NCBI GenBank assembly: GCA_964444685.1
Contig: CAYUIG010000015.1
Location: 1-64,000 of the forward strand
Direction: 5' to 3'
Source of the DNA: CAYUIG01 sp964444685
Lineage (GTDB): Bacteria; Gemmatimonadota; Gemmatimonadetes; Longimicrobiales; RSA9
DNA length: 64,000 nt
Shown here: positions 50,147-59,380 of the stretch, in pieces
Layout: every line of letters begins with the position of its first letter
How positions within the stretch are numbered: position 1 is the stretch's first letter
Program-made: the position numbers and the translations under genes
The notes under the pieces: model-generated
Seen by the model: only the letters and a program-made list of their open reading frames with translations
Told to the model about the DNA's origin: nothing
The model's database searches: none

Positions 50147-51635
50147 GGAAGCGGAACTGCACGAGCGTGATCGCGAACACGATCGCGAACAGCACCCAGG
50201 CCATCGCCGACGCGTACCCCATCCGCAGGTACTCCCATGCCTGTCTGTAGATGTGATAGACGATCACGTCCGTCGCGTGCAGCGGCCCGCCCTCTGTCAT
50301 CACGTAGATGGCCGTGAAGACCTGGAACATGAAGATCACCATCGTCACGAGCACGAACAGGATGGTGGGGCGGAGCATGGGCAGCGTGATGCGGCGGAAT
50401 CGCTGCCACGCATTCGCGCCGTCGATCTGTGCACTCTCGTACAGGCTCGCGGGGATGCTCTGAAGCCCGGCCAGGAACAGGACCATCATGTAGCCCGCAT
50501 ACATCCAGATGCTCATGAGCATGAGCGACGGCAGCGCGGAGGCGGGCGATGAGAGCCAGGGCTGCGCCGGCAAACCGATGAAACCGAGTGCGGTGTTGAG
50601 CAGGCCGTAGTCGGGCTCGAACATCCACTTCCAGACGAGGCTGATCGCCACGAAGCTGGTGACGTACGGCAGGAAGAACACCGCGCGCAGGAGATTCGCG
50701 CCCGGGAACTTCCGGTTCACGAACAAAGCAAGGACGAGCGCGACGATCATCCCGATCGGCACGAACAGCACGTACACGGCGGTATTGCGGACGGCGCGCC
50801 AGAAGTCCCCATCGGCAGCGAGCCGCTGGTAGTTGTCGAGGCCGACGAAAGGACGGTGCGGCTCGATCAGATTCCATTCGTGGAAGGAGAGCCAGAGCGA
50901 GAAGAGGATCGGCCCGATCGAAAAGATCAGCAGATGCGCGAGCGACGGTGCGAGGAACGCCCATGCGGCCGCGCCCTCGCGTGCGCGGTGTGGCTCGCGT
51001 GCGAGGCTGAGCCCGATCGCCGCAGCGACCGCCCACATCGCGAAAGCAGAGAGCACCCACACCCGCGTCCCGCCCGCAGGCACGCCCTCGATGCCGAACA
51101 GGTATGCGGCAAAGAGCAGCGGTCCTGCCGCGATCGCTGCGGCCGAGACCCATGAGGTCCGGCGCGCAAACGCATCCGCTGCTGCCGCGGCGAGCGCGAG
51201 CACGAAGAGCCCGAGCGCCAGCGGCCGCACGGGCATGCGCGGTGGCAGCGGTTCGACCGGCTCGACCACGATTGCGCCCGCGATGTCCCAGCGGTCCGCG
51301 TCGTACGTCGGTGCCACCGCAACCGTGCGTCCATCCACGCGTGTTGAGACTGCGCGATCGGCGCGCAGAATCTGACCTGCGACAACCGCGTCGAGCGTAC
51401 CGGAGCCGGCGGTGAAATCGTCGCCTGAACGAGTGTAGTCGGTGAGCCGGTAGCCCTCGGGCGGCTGCGAAGGCGGTGCCGCAGCCAACGCGGCGGCGCG
51501 GGCCACGAGCGAGTCGATGGCGGCGGTGCGTCGGGCCATGCCGACGCGCCACACCCCGAAGAGCAGTGCAACGGCCAGGGGCACGAGCACCCCGAGCAGC
51601 ATGGCGAGGCGGCGGCGGCGGTCGAGGAGGTTCAC
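50127..51635 (-). CDS. Sugar ABC transporter permease, MalF type with a long N-terminal extension
   Basis: 502 residues from GTG 51635 (GTGA overlap with the binding-protein stop). A usual MalF-type permease of this family is about 300 residues. Here residues 1-220 are extra: one transmembrane segment (about 12-32), a soluble segment of about 95 residues with GYRLTDYTRSGDDFTAGSGTLDAVV, then three more hydrophobic segments. The core begins at about residue 225 (AWAFLAPSLAHLLIFSIGPILFSLWL) and has the EAA loop YESAQIDGANAWQRFRRITLPMLRP. The extra periplasmic part could sense or bind the sugar. Confidence 0.85.
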   Translation of the reverse strand: MNLLDRRRRLAMLLGVLVPLAVALLFGVWRVGMARRTAAIDSLVARAAALAAAPPSQPPEGYRLTDYTRSGDDFTAGSGTLDAVVAGQILRADRAVSTRVDGRTVAVAPTYDADRWDIAGAIVVEPVEPLPPRMPVRPLALGLFVLALAAAAADAFARRTSWVSAAAIAAGPLLFAAYLFGIEGVPAGGTRVWVLSAFAMWAVAAAIGLSLAREPHRAREGAAAWAFLAPSLAHLLIFSIGPILFSLWLSFHEWNLIEPHRPFVGLDNYQRLAADGDFWRAVRNTAVYVLFVPIGMIVALVLALFVNRKFPGANLLRAVFFLPYVTSFVAISLVWKWMFEPDYGLLNTALGFIGLPAQPWLSSPASALPSLMLMSIWMYAGYMMVLFLAGLQSIPASLYESAQIDGANAWQRFRRITLPMLRPTILFVLVTMVIFMFQVFTAIYVMTEGGPLHATDVIVYHIYRQAWEYLRMGYASAMAWVLFAIVFAITLVQFRFLGRRTA

Positions 51636-52957
51636 CGGGCGGCCTCGAGGATGGCGTCGATGCGGCGCGCGAGGTCGCCTGCGACGGAATCGAGAGACTC
51701 GCCGCGCACGAGCGGCCGGTCGAGCAGGTCGAGCAGTGCGTCCTGCACCTCGCGCCACGGCTCGACGTACGCGCCCCACGTGTGGCGCGCGTCGTCGGCG
51801 GCGGCGAGGAACACGGCCTCGCGGCCGGTGGTGTCGCGGGCCGCGATGTCGCGCGCGACCGCGGGCATGGAGGGCAGCTCGAGGCCCGCACGCGCACGGA
51901 TGCGCTGCGCGGTTTCCGACGCCAGGAACGCGGCGAGCTGGACGGACCAGCGGCGATGCGGCGCGTTGCGCGGCACGGCCCAGCCGGATGCGTAGAGCAC
52001 CGAAACGGGTGAAACGCCGTGGCGGGTCGGCAGCGGCGCAACGCCGAAGCGGATGCGGCCGGCGCGTTCGTGCTCGAGGAGCTGCTGCATCGACCAGTGG
52101 CCCGACTGGAACATGCCGACGCGGTCGCTCAGGAAGAGGCGCATCATCGGCACGCCCGTACTGCTGCGGAACATGTCGACGCGCGGCGTAACACTGTCGC
52201 GCACGGCGAGGTCGAGGTAGAAGCGGACGGCGGAGCGCGTTTCCGGCGAGTCGAGGTAGCCGGATGCGCGGGCGGCATCGGGCGAGAGCAGGTCGCCGCC
52301 GCCGGTCCAGATCCAGGACTGGAGGTAGAAGAACTCGCGCGGCCAGCCGAATCCCCAGATGTCGGTGCGGCCGTCGCCGTCGGTGTCGCGCGTGAGCGAA
52401 TCGGCGATGGCGCGGAACTCGGCCCAGCTCCACTCCCCGCGCGGCGGCTCGATCCCGGCGTCCTCGAACATCGTACGGTTGTAGTACATCACCATGGGCG
52501 TGAAGCCCTTGGGGAACGCGAAGAGGCCGTCATCGCGGCGGAAGAGCTCGAGCACGCCGGCGTGGAACGCGGCGGTGTTGAGGCCGGCGCGGGCGGCGAA
52601 CGGCGCGAGGTCGAGGAGGACGCCGCGGTTCACGAAGGCCGGGATGTCGATCCCATCGAGGAGGAAGACGCCGGGCGGGGTGCCGGCCGCGATCGAGGTC
52701 AGCACCTTCTCGCGATAGATCCCGGACCCACTGAGCGACTCGACGCAGACCGGGATCTCCGGATGGCGGACCGTGAAGGAATCCACCACTTCCTGCTCGA
52801 GGGAGAGCTCGCGGTAGTCGGCCCAGGACACCACCCGGACGCAGTCTTCTCCGGCCGCGCCGGCACAGGCGGTCGCGAGGCTGAGGGCGGCCGGAACGAG
52901 CCGCCAGCGGTTGCCGGACAGTCGATTTCGGGCTATTTTCAGGGCCGGTAATCCCAC
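51632..52957 (-). CDS. Sugar ABC transporter substrate-binding lipoprotein (family 1)
   Basis: 441 residues from GTG 52957. The leader ends in a lipobox (LSLATAC, cysteine about residue 31). The periplasmic binding protein shows VVSWADYRELSLEQEVVDSF, FPKGFTPMVMYYNRTMFEDAGI (the hinge motif of family 1), and WTGGGDLLSPDAA. Its sugar is unknown; the neighbouring glycosidases point to an oligosaccharide. A leader peptide start other than this GTG is not seen. It is divergent from the small gene at 52972. Confidence 0.88.
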   Translation of the reverse strand: MGLPALKIARNRLSGNRWRLVPAALSLATACAGAAGEDCVRVVSWADYRELSLEQEVVDSFTVRHPEIPVCVESLSGSGIYREKVLTSIAAGTPPGVFLLDGIDIPAFVNRGVLLDLAPFAARAGLNTAAFHAGVLELFRRDDGLFAFPKGFTPMVMYYNRTMFEDAGIEPPRGEWSWAEFRAIADSLTRDTDGDGRTDIWGFGWPREFFYLQSWIWTGGGDLLSPDAARASGYLDSPETRSAVRFYLDLAVRDSVTPRVDMFRSSTGVPMMRLFLSDRVGMFQSGHWSMQQLLEHERAGRIRFGVAPLPTRHGVSPVSVLYASGWAVPRNAPHRRWSVQLAAFLASETAQRIRARAGLELPSMPAVARDIAARDTTGREAVFLAAADDARHTWGAYVEPWREVQDALLDLLDRPLVRGESLDSVAGDLARRIDAILEAAR

Positions 52958-52971
52958 CCTAAGGAGGAGCG

Positions 52972-53163
52972 ATGGACGACACCGTCGCCACCGACGCCAA
53001 GCGCCTGCTCCTGCGTTACGGCGCTCCGATCTCGGTCGTGGACCAGCTATCTGACGAAGAGCGAATCACTTACGCGCGCTCCCTGCTGCGGGCGCCCGGT
53101 CCCGAGCGGCAGTCCCACCTGAAGGACCTGCTGGCCGGGGACGGTCGCATGGCCGCGCGCTAG
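52972..53163 (+). CDS. Hypothetical small protein
   Basis: 63 residues from ATG 52972, with a very strong AAGGAGG site 5 nt upstream. Sequence: KRLLLRYGAPISVVDQLSDEERITYARSLL, a mostly helical protein with an acidic/basic mix. It lies on the + strand between the binding-protein and ATPase genes of the ABC cluster, so it breaks the operon and is followed by a terminator. Function is unknown. Confidence 0.6.
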   Translation: MDDTVATDAKRLLLRYGAPISVVDQLSDEERITYARSLLRAPGPERQSHLKDLLAGDGRMAAR

Positions 53164-53191
53164 GCGCAACCGTTTTCCCGATTTTTCGAAG

Positions 53192-53218
53192 CCCCCGGGC
53201 CCCTCGGTCCGGGGGTTT
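53192..53218. terminator. GC-rich intrinsic terminator
   Basis: CCCCCGG (53192-53198), a 10-nt loop, CCGGGGG (53209-53215), then TTT. It follows the small + strand gene by about 30 bp and lies next to the stop of the ATPase gene on the other strand, so it may end both transcripts. Confidence 0.65.
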
Positions 53219-53220
53219 CG

Positions 53221-54294
53221 TCATCCTGCGACCGCATCGATGCGCAGGCCGGTCGTCCGGTCGAACAGGTGGCAACGGCCCAAGTCGAACGTGAGGTGGA
53301 TCACGTCGTCCGGGACACGGCCTGTCCGGCCCTGGGTCCGCACCACGACCGCCTCACCCGCCGGCGTGCGGCAGTGGAGCAGCGTCTCCGGGCCGAGGGG
53401 CTCCACGACGAGGACGGTCGCCTCGGTGGTAGCGTTCCCATCGCTTACGCGGACGTGCTCCGGCCGGATCCCGAGCAGCACGTCCGTGTGGGCGGGCGTG
53501 GCGTGGATCGGGATCGAGAAGCTGTGGCCGCGGAACTCGTGTCCGGCCACGTGGACACCTTCGAACATGTTCATCGCGGGCGAGCCGATGGATGTCGCGA
53601 CGACCCGGTGCGCAGGGGTGTCGTACAGCTCGAGCGGGGGCGCGCACTGCATCAAGCGGCCATGGTGCAGCAGCGCGACGCGCTGCCCCATGGTCATCGC
53701 CTCGGTCTGATCGTGCGTGACGTAGATCATCGTGGCGCCGAGCGCACAGTGCAGGCGCACGAGCTCGGCACGCGTGTGAACGCGCAACTCGGCATCGAGG
53801 TTCGACAGCGGCTCGTCGAAGAGGAACACGCTCGGCTCGCGCACGATCGCGCGTCCGAGCGCCACGCGCTGCGACTGTCCGCCGGAGAGTGCGCCGGGCC
53901 GGCGGTCGAGGAGCTCGGCAAGCCCTAGTCGCTCGGCCACCTCGAGAATGCGCCGTTCCGCTTCGGCGCGCGGGGTCCTGCGCATGCGCAGCCCGAAGCC
54001 GAGGTTCTCACGCACGGTCATGTGCGGGTAGAGCGCGTAGTTCTGGAAGACCATGGCGATGTCGCGATCGCGCGGGGCCGCATGCGTGACATCGCGCTCG
54101 CCAATGAACACACGGCCGGAGGTGGGCCGCTCGAGCCCGGCGATCATGCGCAGCGCCGTCGACTTGCCCGAGCCGGACGCGCCGACGAGCACGAGGAATT
54201 CGCCGTCCTCGATGTGGAGATCCAGCTCGCGCACGGCCGGCTCGGCAGCGCCGTCGAAGCGCTTCGTCAGCCGCTCGAGCCGGACATCGGCCAT
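53221..54294 (-). CDS. ABC transporter ATP-binding protein, MalK/UgpC type
   Basis: 357 residues from ATG 54294 (overlaps the glycosidase stop by 28 bp). Walker A GASGSGKST, Q-loop, signature LSGGQSQRVALGRAI, Walker B VFLFDEPLSNLD and the switch histidine in YVTHDQTEAMTM. The C-terminal TOBE-type region (residues 240-350) is the regulatory domain of MalK/UgpC. It energises the two permeases at 49235-51635. It lies between the glycosidases and the small + strand gene. Confidence 0.93.
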   Translation of the reverse strand: MADVRLERLTKRFDGAAEPAVRELDLHIEDGEFLVLVGASGSGKSTALRMIAGLERPTSGRVFIGERDVTHAAPRDRDIAMVFQNYALYPHMTVRENLGFGLRMRRTPRAEAERRILEVAERLGLAELLDRRPGALSGGQSQRVALGRAIVREPSVFLFDEPLSNLDAELRVHTRAELVRLHCALGATMIYVTHDQTEAMTMGQRVALLHHGRLMQCAPPLELYDTPAHRVVATSIGSPAMNMFEGVHVAGHEFRGHSFSIPIHATPAHTDVLLGIRPEHVRVSDGNATTEATVLVVEPLGPETLLHCRTPAGEAVVVRTQGRTGRVPDDVIHLTFDLGRCHLFDRTTGLRIDAVAG

Positions 54295-57098
54295 GCGCCC
54301 TCCATCTCCAGGACCACGGTGCGCTCGCCTTCGAGCGCGAACTGCACGGGCACGAGCGTGCGCGTGCCGAACGGACGGGATTCGAGCGACGCTTCCACGT
54401 CGTCGATCGTCGCCGACCGCAGCCGCCCGGGCAGCGCAGGCTCCAGCACCACACGCGGCGGAACCGCGCCCGACGCCAGATCGATGCGGAAGATGTGGCG
54501 CGATCCGTCGCGACGATAGTCCACATCAATGTGCGCGTCGCCGACGCGCAGATTTCGTACGCTGAAGCGGTCCCATTCACGCGGCGGCTGCGGCCGCAGA
54601 CGGATCCTGTGCCGCGGCGCATCCGGTTCCACGCCCAGCATCCCGTAGACCAGCGGCGAGACCACCATCGCGGTCGACCACGCCTGATCCGGCGTCACGC
54701 CGATGCTCCTCGCCTCCTCGCCGTGCAGCACCTCCGGCCACGCGCCGGGCGCGTGCCGATGCATCAGCCGCACGTTCGAAAGCCAGTGCGCGAAGCCCTC
54801 GTCCGGACGGCCCGCGATGAACTCGGCCCAGGAAACCCATCCCGTGTACAGCGGCCACACCGCGCCGCCGTGGTAGCTTTTCGGGTTGTAGCCCGGATCC
54901 GAACGCGCGCACATGCGGACGCCGTGCGGTGTGGTGAAGTCGTCGGTCCCGACGAGGTCGAGCCAGCTCTTTGCGCGATCCGCCTGCGCAACTCCGAGCA
55001 AAAGGGGAACCGCGTGTGTGGCGGTCGGGATCGTTTCCGGGGTCTGGAGTCTGGAGTCTGGGGTCTGGTCGTGTGCGAGCCGCAGCTTGTACGCCTGTTC
55101 TTCCTGTGACCAGAAGGCGTTCTCGAGCGCCGTACGGGTCTTCAACGCACGCGTCTTCAGTTCGAGAGCTTCGGGTGCGCCGATGGAATCGGCGGCGGTG
55201 GCGAGATCGCGCAGTGCGGCGGCCCAGATGCCGGCGTTGTAGTAAGTGACGCGGCCGCCGCCTAGGCGGCCGAACTCGATCCAGCCGTGACCGACGCGCG
55301 TGTTCTGGATGAGACCCTGTTCGTCGGCGGTGCTCAGGCAGAACGCGAGCGCATTCTGCACTGCGGGCCAGAGTTCGCGCAGGAATGCGACGTCTCCCGT
55401 CCACAGCAGGTGCTGCGCGGCGAGCAGCAGGAAGAGCGGTGTCGAGTCGGCGGCGTCGTAGTGCACGACGCCGCTCGTCGAGTGCTCGTGCAGGATCTTG
55501 CCGTCGGCGCCTTGGAGGCGGGCGAGGAACGTGAGCGTATCACGCGAGGCGTCGAAGTCTCCGGCAGCCAGTGATGCGAACGCCGTCCAGACCGCATCGC
55601 GGCCGAAGTGCCATGCGTATCCGGGGCGCGCCTCGTTCCAGCCGGGCCGCGAAGTCCAGTAGCCCGCGATGAGAGAGCGGCGTCCGGGCGGCGCTTCGAC
55701 GACGTAACTGGCGAGGCGTGCCTTCGCCCATTCGATGGCAGCGTGCGCATCGGGGTCGGGACTGTCGATCGACAACCGGTCCTGTGCGTGCCTCGAAAGA
55801 TCGGCTGCGCGCGCGCGGGCGAGCGATGATGCGGCATGGAGTGCGTCCAGGACGTCGTCGACGGGTGTGCCGTTCAGTGGCTGCGCCGCGATGAGGAGAC
55901 GGACACGTTCGCCCATGGCGCGCAGGCTGCAGCGGATGCGGCCGTTCTCGTCCGCGTCGATCGTCCACTCCGCTTCCGCACCGACACACTCGAATGCGAC
56001 GTGTTCGCCGTCCTCGTTCGTGATCCGGATCCCGCGCCCGGTGCGCTCGGCGTGCAGCGCGCCCTGCACTCCCGCGTCATAGGGCCACATGAGTCGCATG
56101 TCCGTGGTCCATGACGCGTCGATGTGCGGCAGGCCTTCCCACTCGATGACCGCAGCGGGGAGATCGGCGGGCACGAAGATGCGTTCGCTTCCCGACCCGA
56201 AGCGCCGCTCGACCATGAACGGCGAGACGGTCCACTCGTTCAGCGGCATCCCCGTGCGCAGCTCCGAGAGGATGCGCAGCGGATGCGCCCAGATCTCGCG
56301 TACGCCGTCGGCGCCCGTGCCGGCGGCGAAGGCGCGGCGGCCGGCGGTTGTGAAGGGTGCATCCGGAGGACCACCGGGCACCTGGAGTTTCGGCAGTCGG
56401 AGTGGTTCAGGCTCGGGGAGTCGGGAGTCGGGAGTCGGGGGTCGAGAGTCGAGCAACGGCGGGTGCAGTGCGGGCATGCGCCAGTGCATGCCGCTCATCG
56501 GGCGCGTCGCGTACTCGAGCGCGTTGCGCACGAGGCGCTCGAGCGTTGCGCGGAAGACCGGGTCGCCGGTGTCGAACGGGAGGTAGGCGCCGATGCAGAG
56601 GAGGCGCGGCGCGTCGTACTCCCAGATGGTGGCGCGGTCGGCCTGGATGTGGATGTGCGCGCGCTCGACCGCGACGATGCGGCCGGCGCGCGGCCAGTCG
56701 GGTGCGCGCCAGGTCAGGCTGAAGCGGCGCTCGCCTTCGGTCGGCCACCATGTAAACGCGCCGCCATGCAGTCCGTCGAGCAGCGGGTGGCCGCGATACG
56801 CGGCATGCCCGCGCAGCCGCGGCGTTTCGGTGAAGTCGTGGAAGTGGAGCTCGTCCTCGTCATCGCGCCAGGGCCGGTCCTCCACCAGCGGACCAATCGG
56901 CTCGATCCCGAGAAGTGTGGGCAGCGTAGTAGCACCGCGCGTGAGCAGGAGCGGCACGTCGCGCGGGAGATCGTCCGGTACGCGGTCGAGCGGTGCGCCC
57001 GCATCGATCCACACGACGTCGTGCGCCGGCTGCTCGCGCTCGAGCCAGGCGCGCATGGCGGTCGAGACGGCATCGGGGTGGATCGTGAGGAACCGCAT
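54267..57098 (-). CDS. Large alpha/alpha-barrel glycosidase (glycogen-debranching-like)
   Basis: 943 residues from ATG 57098. N-terminal part (residues 1-200) resembles a ThuA-like or beta-galactosidase-type Rossmann domain (ERAHIHIQADRATIWEYDAP region). The central and C-terminal (alpha/alpha)6 barrel has PGYAWHFGRDAVWTAFASLAAGDFD, STPLFLLLAAQHLLWTGDVAFLRELWP and NPKSYHGGAVWPLYTGW, as in amylo-1,6-glucosidases and related GH families. No signal peptide. Two short low-complexity inserts (about residues 216-228 and 676-686; peptide DSRPPTPDSRLPE and TPDSRLQTPET) come from the heptamer repeat. The substrate is unknown. It overlaps the ATPase start. Confidence 0.82.
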   Translation of the reverse strand: MRFLTIHPDAVSTAMRAWLEREQPAHDVVWIDAGAPLDRVPDDLPRDVPLLLTRGATTLPTLLGIEPIGPLVEDRPWRDDEDELHFHDFTETPRLRGHAAYRGHPLLDGLHGGAFTWWPTEGERRFSLTWRAPDWPRAGRIVAVERAHIHIQADRATIWEYDAPRLLCIGAYLPFDTGDPVFRATLERLVRNALEYATRPMSGMHWRMPALHPPLLDSRPPTPDSRLPEPEPLRLPKLQVPGGPPDAPFTTAGRRAFAAGTGADGVREIWAHPLRILSELRTGMPLNEWTVSPFMVERRFGSGSERIFVPADLPAAVIEWEGLPHIDASWTTDMRLMWPYDAGVQGALHAERTGRGIRITNEDGEHVAFECVGAEAEWTIDADENGRIRCSLRAMGERVRLLIAAQPLNGTPVDDVLDALHAASSLARARAADLSRHAQDRLSIDSPDPDAHAAIEWAKARLASYVVEAPPGRRSLIAGYWTSRPGWNEARPGYAWHFGRDAVWTAFASLAAGDFDASRDTLTFLARLQGADGKILHEHSTSGVVHYDAADSTPLFLLLAAQHLLWTGDVAFLRELWPAVQNALAFCLSTADEQGLIQNTRVGHGWIEFGRLGGGRVTYYNAGIWAAALRDLATAADSIGAPEALELKTRALKTRTALENAFWSQEEQAYKLRLAHDQTPDSRLQTPETIPTATHAVPLLLGVAQADRAKSWLDLVGTDDFTTPHGVRMCARSDPGYNPKSYHGGAVWPLYTGWVSWAEFIAGRPDEGFAHWLSNVRLMHRHAPGAWPEVLHGEEARSIGVTPDQAWSTAMVVSPLVYGMLGVEPDAPRHRIRLRPQPPREWDRFSVRNLRVGDAHIDVDYRRDGSRHIFRIDLASGAVPPRVVLEPALPGRLRSATIDDVEASLESRPFGTRTLVPVQFALEGERTVVLEMEGAWPMSGSSG
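55041..55070. repeat. Heptanucleotide repeat inside the glycosidase gene, second site
   Basis: GGTCTGGAGTCTGGAGTCTGGGGTCTGGTC, four 7-bp units. In the glycosidase reading frame (minus strand) it codes for a short TPDSRLQTPET-type peptide, about residues 676-686, which replaces no known motif. Confidence 0.7.
56414..56452. repeat. Heptanucleotide repeat inside the glycosidase gene, first site
   Basis: GGGGAGTCGGGAGTCGGGAGTCGGGGGTCGAGAGTCGAG (positions 56414-56452), five to six units. In frame on the minus strand it codes for LLDSRPPTPDSRLPE, about residues 214-228. The length keeps the reading frame open. Confidence 0.75.
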
Positions 57099-57101
57099 CG
57101 T

Positions 57102-59273
57102 TCAGAGCTGGACGCGCAGGACTTCCTCGCGCCCGCTTCGCCACGTGCGTGTGCCTTCGGTGACCGACACCTGGCGCGCGTCGATCGCGATGGTCAGTCG
57201 CGCACCGCGGAACGGAAGGCGCTCGAGTCGCATGTGCTCGATGTCGAGCGGCAGCGGATCGACGACGAAACCGTCGTCCGTCGGGCGAAAGCCGGCGGCC
57301 CAGCGGATCACGAGGTCGTCGAGGAACGCGTGCAGGTAATCGTCGAGGCCGCGGTAGTGCGCGGGGCGGCCGGTATGCGGCGAGTAGTGTTCGCACGACG
57401 TCGGGCGCGACGGATCGCCGTCGAGGCAGAGCATGCGCATCGTCTTCGCGATCAGCTCGGCGGCGCGCGGGCGCAATGAAGCATCGATCGCTGAAGTCAC
57501 GCCGAGCGCCTCGATCACGTGCGAGTTCGTCATCGGCCACACGCGGCCGTTCCATGGACAGAGCCGGCGCACACCACGCCAGCGGCCCTCGGCATCCGCG
57601 AGCGGATCGTCGAGTGCGGTGGACGGCACGGGGAACGCGGGCCAGAACCGCGCGGGGTCGAAGAGGTTCCGGTGCAGTCCGGGCAGGTGCTCGTCCGAGA
57701 CGATGTCCGTCATGTACGGATAGAAGCACACCGCCGCGGCCACACCGGTGCGCTGCCATGTGCGGGGATCGACATCGGAGAACATGCCGCGCTCGGTATC
57801 CCACATGCCCCGGCGCACGGCGTCGCCGATCGCATCCGCGATCGCATCGTGTTCACGGGACTCCGCGCCGCGGCCGAGCGACGCCGCAATGCGCGCGAGG
57901 GCGCGCCGGAGCCGGTACGTGTAGACCGTGATGTCGATGCCCTTGAGCCGCAGCTCGTAATCGAAGTGCTGCGCATCCGCACGATCGTCGACGGCGGTGT
58001 AGCGGCTCATATACTCCTGGCCGGTCTCGTACGGATCGCGCACGTCGTACAGGCCGCTGTTCTCGGCGTCGCGTTCACGCCGGAGATGATCTGCGTAACG
58101 CTTCAGCGGGCCGTATGCCTCCTCGAGGAATCCGGGGTCGGGGTGCACTTCGTCGACGGCCAGGACCGACGCGCCCCAGTCGGCGAAGTATGACGCGGTC
58201 GGATGCTCGCCATCCGCGTACAGGATTCCGGGGAACGAGCCGTCGTCGCGTTGGCGGTCGAAGAAGTTGCGCAGCACACCGCGTGCGCGTGACGGATCCG
58301 GCAGCCAGCGCAGCTCGCGCGCGTGGCACCACGCGCTGTACGCGATGGCTGCGTGAAAGAAGCCGGTGCCTTCGGCGCAGCCCGGATACCCGTACCGTCC
58401 CGAAGCGGGGAGGAAGTTCAGACGCAGACTCGCGCGCCGGAAGGCGAACACGTTCTCGAGGAACGCGTCGTCGCACGCGAGCGCGGGTGCGTCCTCGAGG
58501 TAGGCGCGCCATGCGGCGCGCGCGGCCTCGACCGGGCGCGTGAACGTGTGCGCGTCGGAACCGAGTCGGAGCGCGATCGTGCACGCACCATCGAACGGCC
58601 GCGCTGCGGCGATACAGACGAGCCGCCGTCCCTGAGGCTCCGGATCGTCATCGATGGTGCGTGTGCCATCCGCGTGCAGCGGAAAGCCGAGGTCGGCGAA
58701 CGGCGAGACGTCCCAGTCCGGCCGATTGGGTGCGTCGCGCCCCTGCTGCGTTTCCGCGATGCACGTGCGCACCGGACCGCCGTCGAACCCGAGTGCACAT
58801 TCCAGCGGCAATGGATCGGCGTTGTGCAGATGTCGCGCGCGTGCGGTCCACCGGACACCGTCCGGAGACGCTGCGCAGGTGGAACGGTCGACGTCGCCGG
58901 CTTCGAGCGCCGTCCATGCGACGACGTGGAGCCCGCGCGCGCCGCTCGCGTCCAGCTCCGCGACGATGAGGCCGCCGGGGAGCAGGGCGCGGCGTTCGTG
59001 CACCGTGACCGGTCCCGCGCGCCATTCAGCAATCACGTCCGCGGGAGTTGCCGAGCGCTGGACGAGTCGGAGCGGGAGGGCGCGGCCCGTGTCATCGATG
59101 AGCGTCCACGTGAACGCGGGCCGCAGCTCGTGCATGAGCCACTGGACGCCGTCCCAGAAGCCGGGCCGGTCCAGCCAGAGCGGATGCCATGGGGCGAAGA
59201 GCAGGCCGTCGCCCGAACCGATGGTGAATCGGTCCGGCCGGCGCAGGCGTTCGAGCGCGTCCGAAGCAGTCAC
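57102..59273 (-). CDS. MGH1-like/alpha-alpha-barrel glycoside hydrolase
   Basis: 723 residues from ATG 59273. The N-terminal 240 residues are a beta-rich domain (DRFTIGSGDGLLFAPWHPLWLD). Then comes the (alpha/alpha)6 barrel: NFLPASGRYGYPGCAEGTGFFHAA, YDVRDPYETGQEYMSRYTAVDD, RLCPWNGRVWPMTNSHVIEAL and SCEHYSPHTGRPAHYRGLDDYLHAFLDDLVIR. These conserved acid-rich motifs are like those of the MGH1/GH63-type enzymes. There is no signal peptide, so it would act on imported sugar. It is 3 bp from the next gene and first in the sugar-utilisation operon. Confidence 0.8.
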   Translation of the reverse strand: MTASDALERLRRPDRFTIGSGDGLLFAPWHPLWLDRPGFWDGVQWLMHELRPAFTWTLIDDTGRALPLRLVQRSATPADVIAEWRAGPVTVHERRALLPGGLIVAELDASGARGLHVVAWTALEAGDVDRSTCAASPDGVRWTARARHLHNADPLPLECALGFDGGPVRTCIAETQQGRDAPNRPDWDVSPFADLGFPLHADGTRTIDDDPEPQGRRLVCIAAARPFDGACTIALRLGSDAHTFTRPVEAARAAWRAYLEDAPALACDDAFLENVFAFRRASLRLNFLPASGRYGYPGCAEGTGFFHAAIAYSAWCHARELRWLPDPSRARGVLRNFFDRQRDDGSFPGILYADGEHPTASYFADWGASVLAVDEVHPDPGFLEEAYGPLKRYADHLRRERDAENSGLYDVRDPYETGQEYMSRYTAVDDRADAQHFDYELRLKGIDITVYTYRLRRALARIAASLGRGAESREHDAIADAIGDAVRRGMWDTERGMFSDVDPRTWQRTGVAAAVCFYPYMTDIVSDEHLPGLHRNLFDPARFWPAFPVPSTALDDPLADAEGRWRGVRRLCPWNGRVWPMTNSHVIEALGVTSAIDASLRPRAAELIAKTMRMLCLDGDPSRPTSCEHYSPHTGRPAHYRGLDDYLHAFLDDLVIRWAAGFRPTDDGFVVDPLPLDIEHMRLERLPFRGARLTIAIDARQVSVTEGTRTWRSGREEVLRVQL

Positions 59274-59380
59274 ACGCAGAGGATGCCGCGGGCGGGCGCG
59301 TCATGCAAACCCGGCTTGCGGCGGGGGTGACGGCCGATAGCTTCAGCGCGCACACAACCTACTCATTCCGCGAGGGCGCC

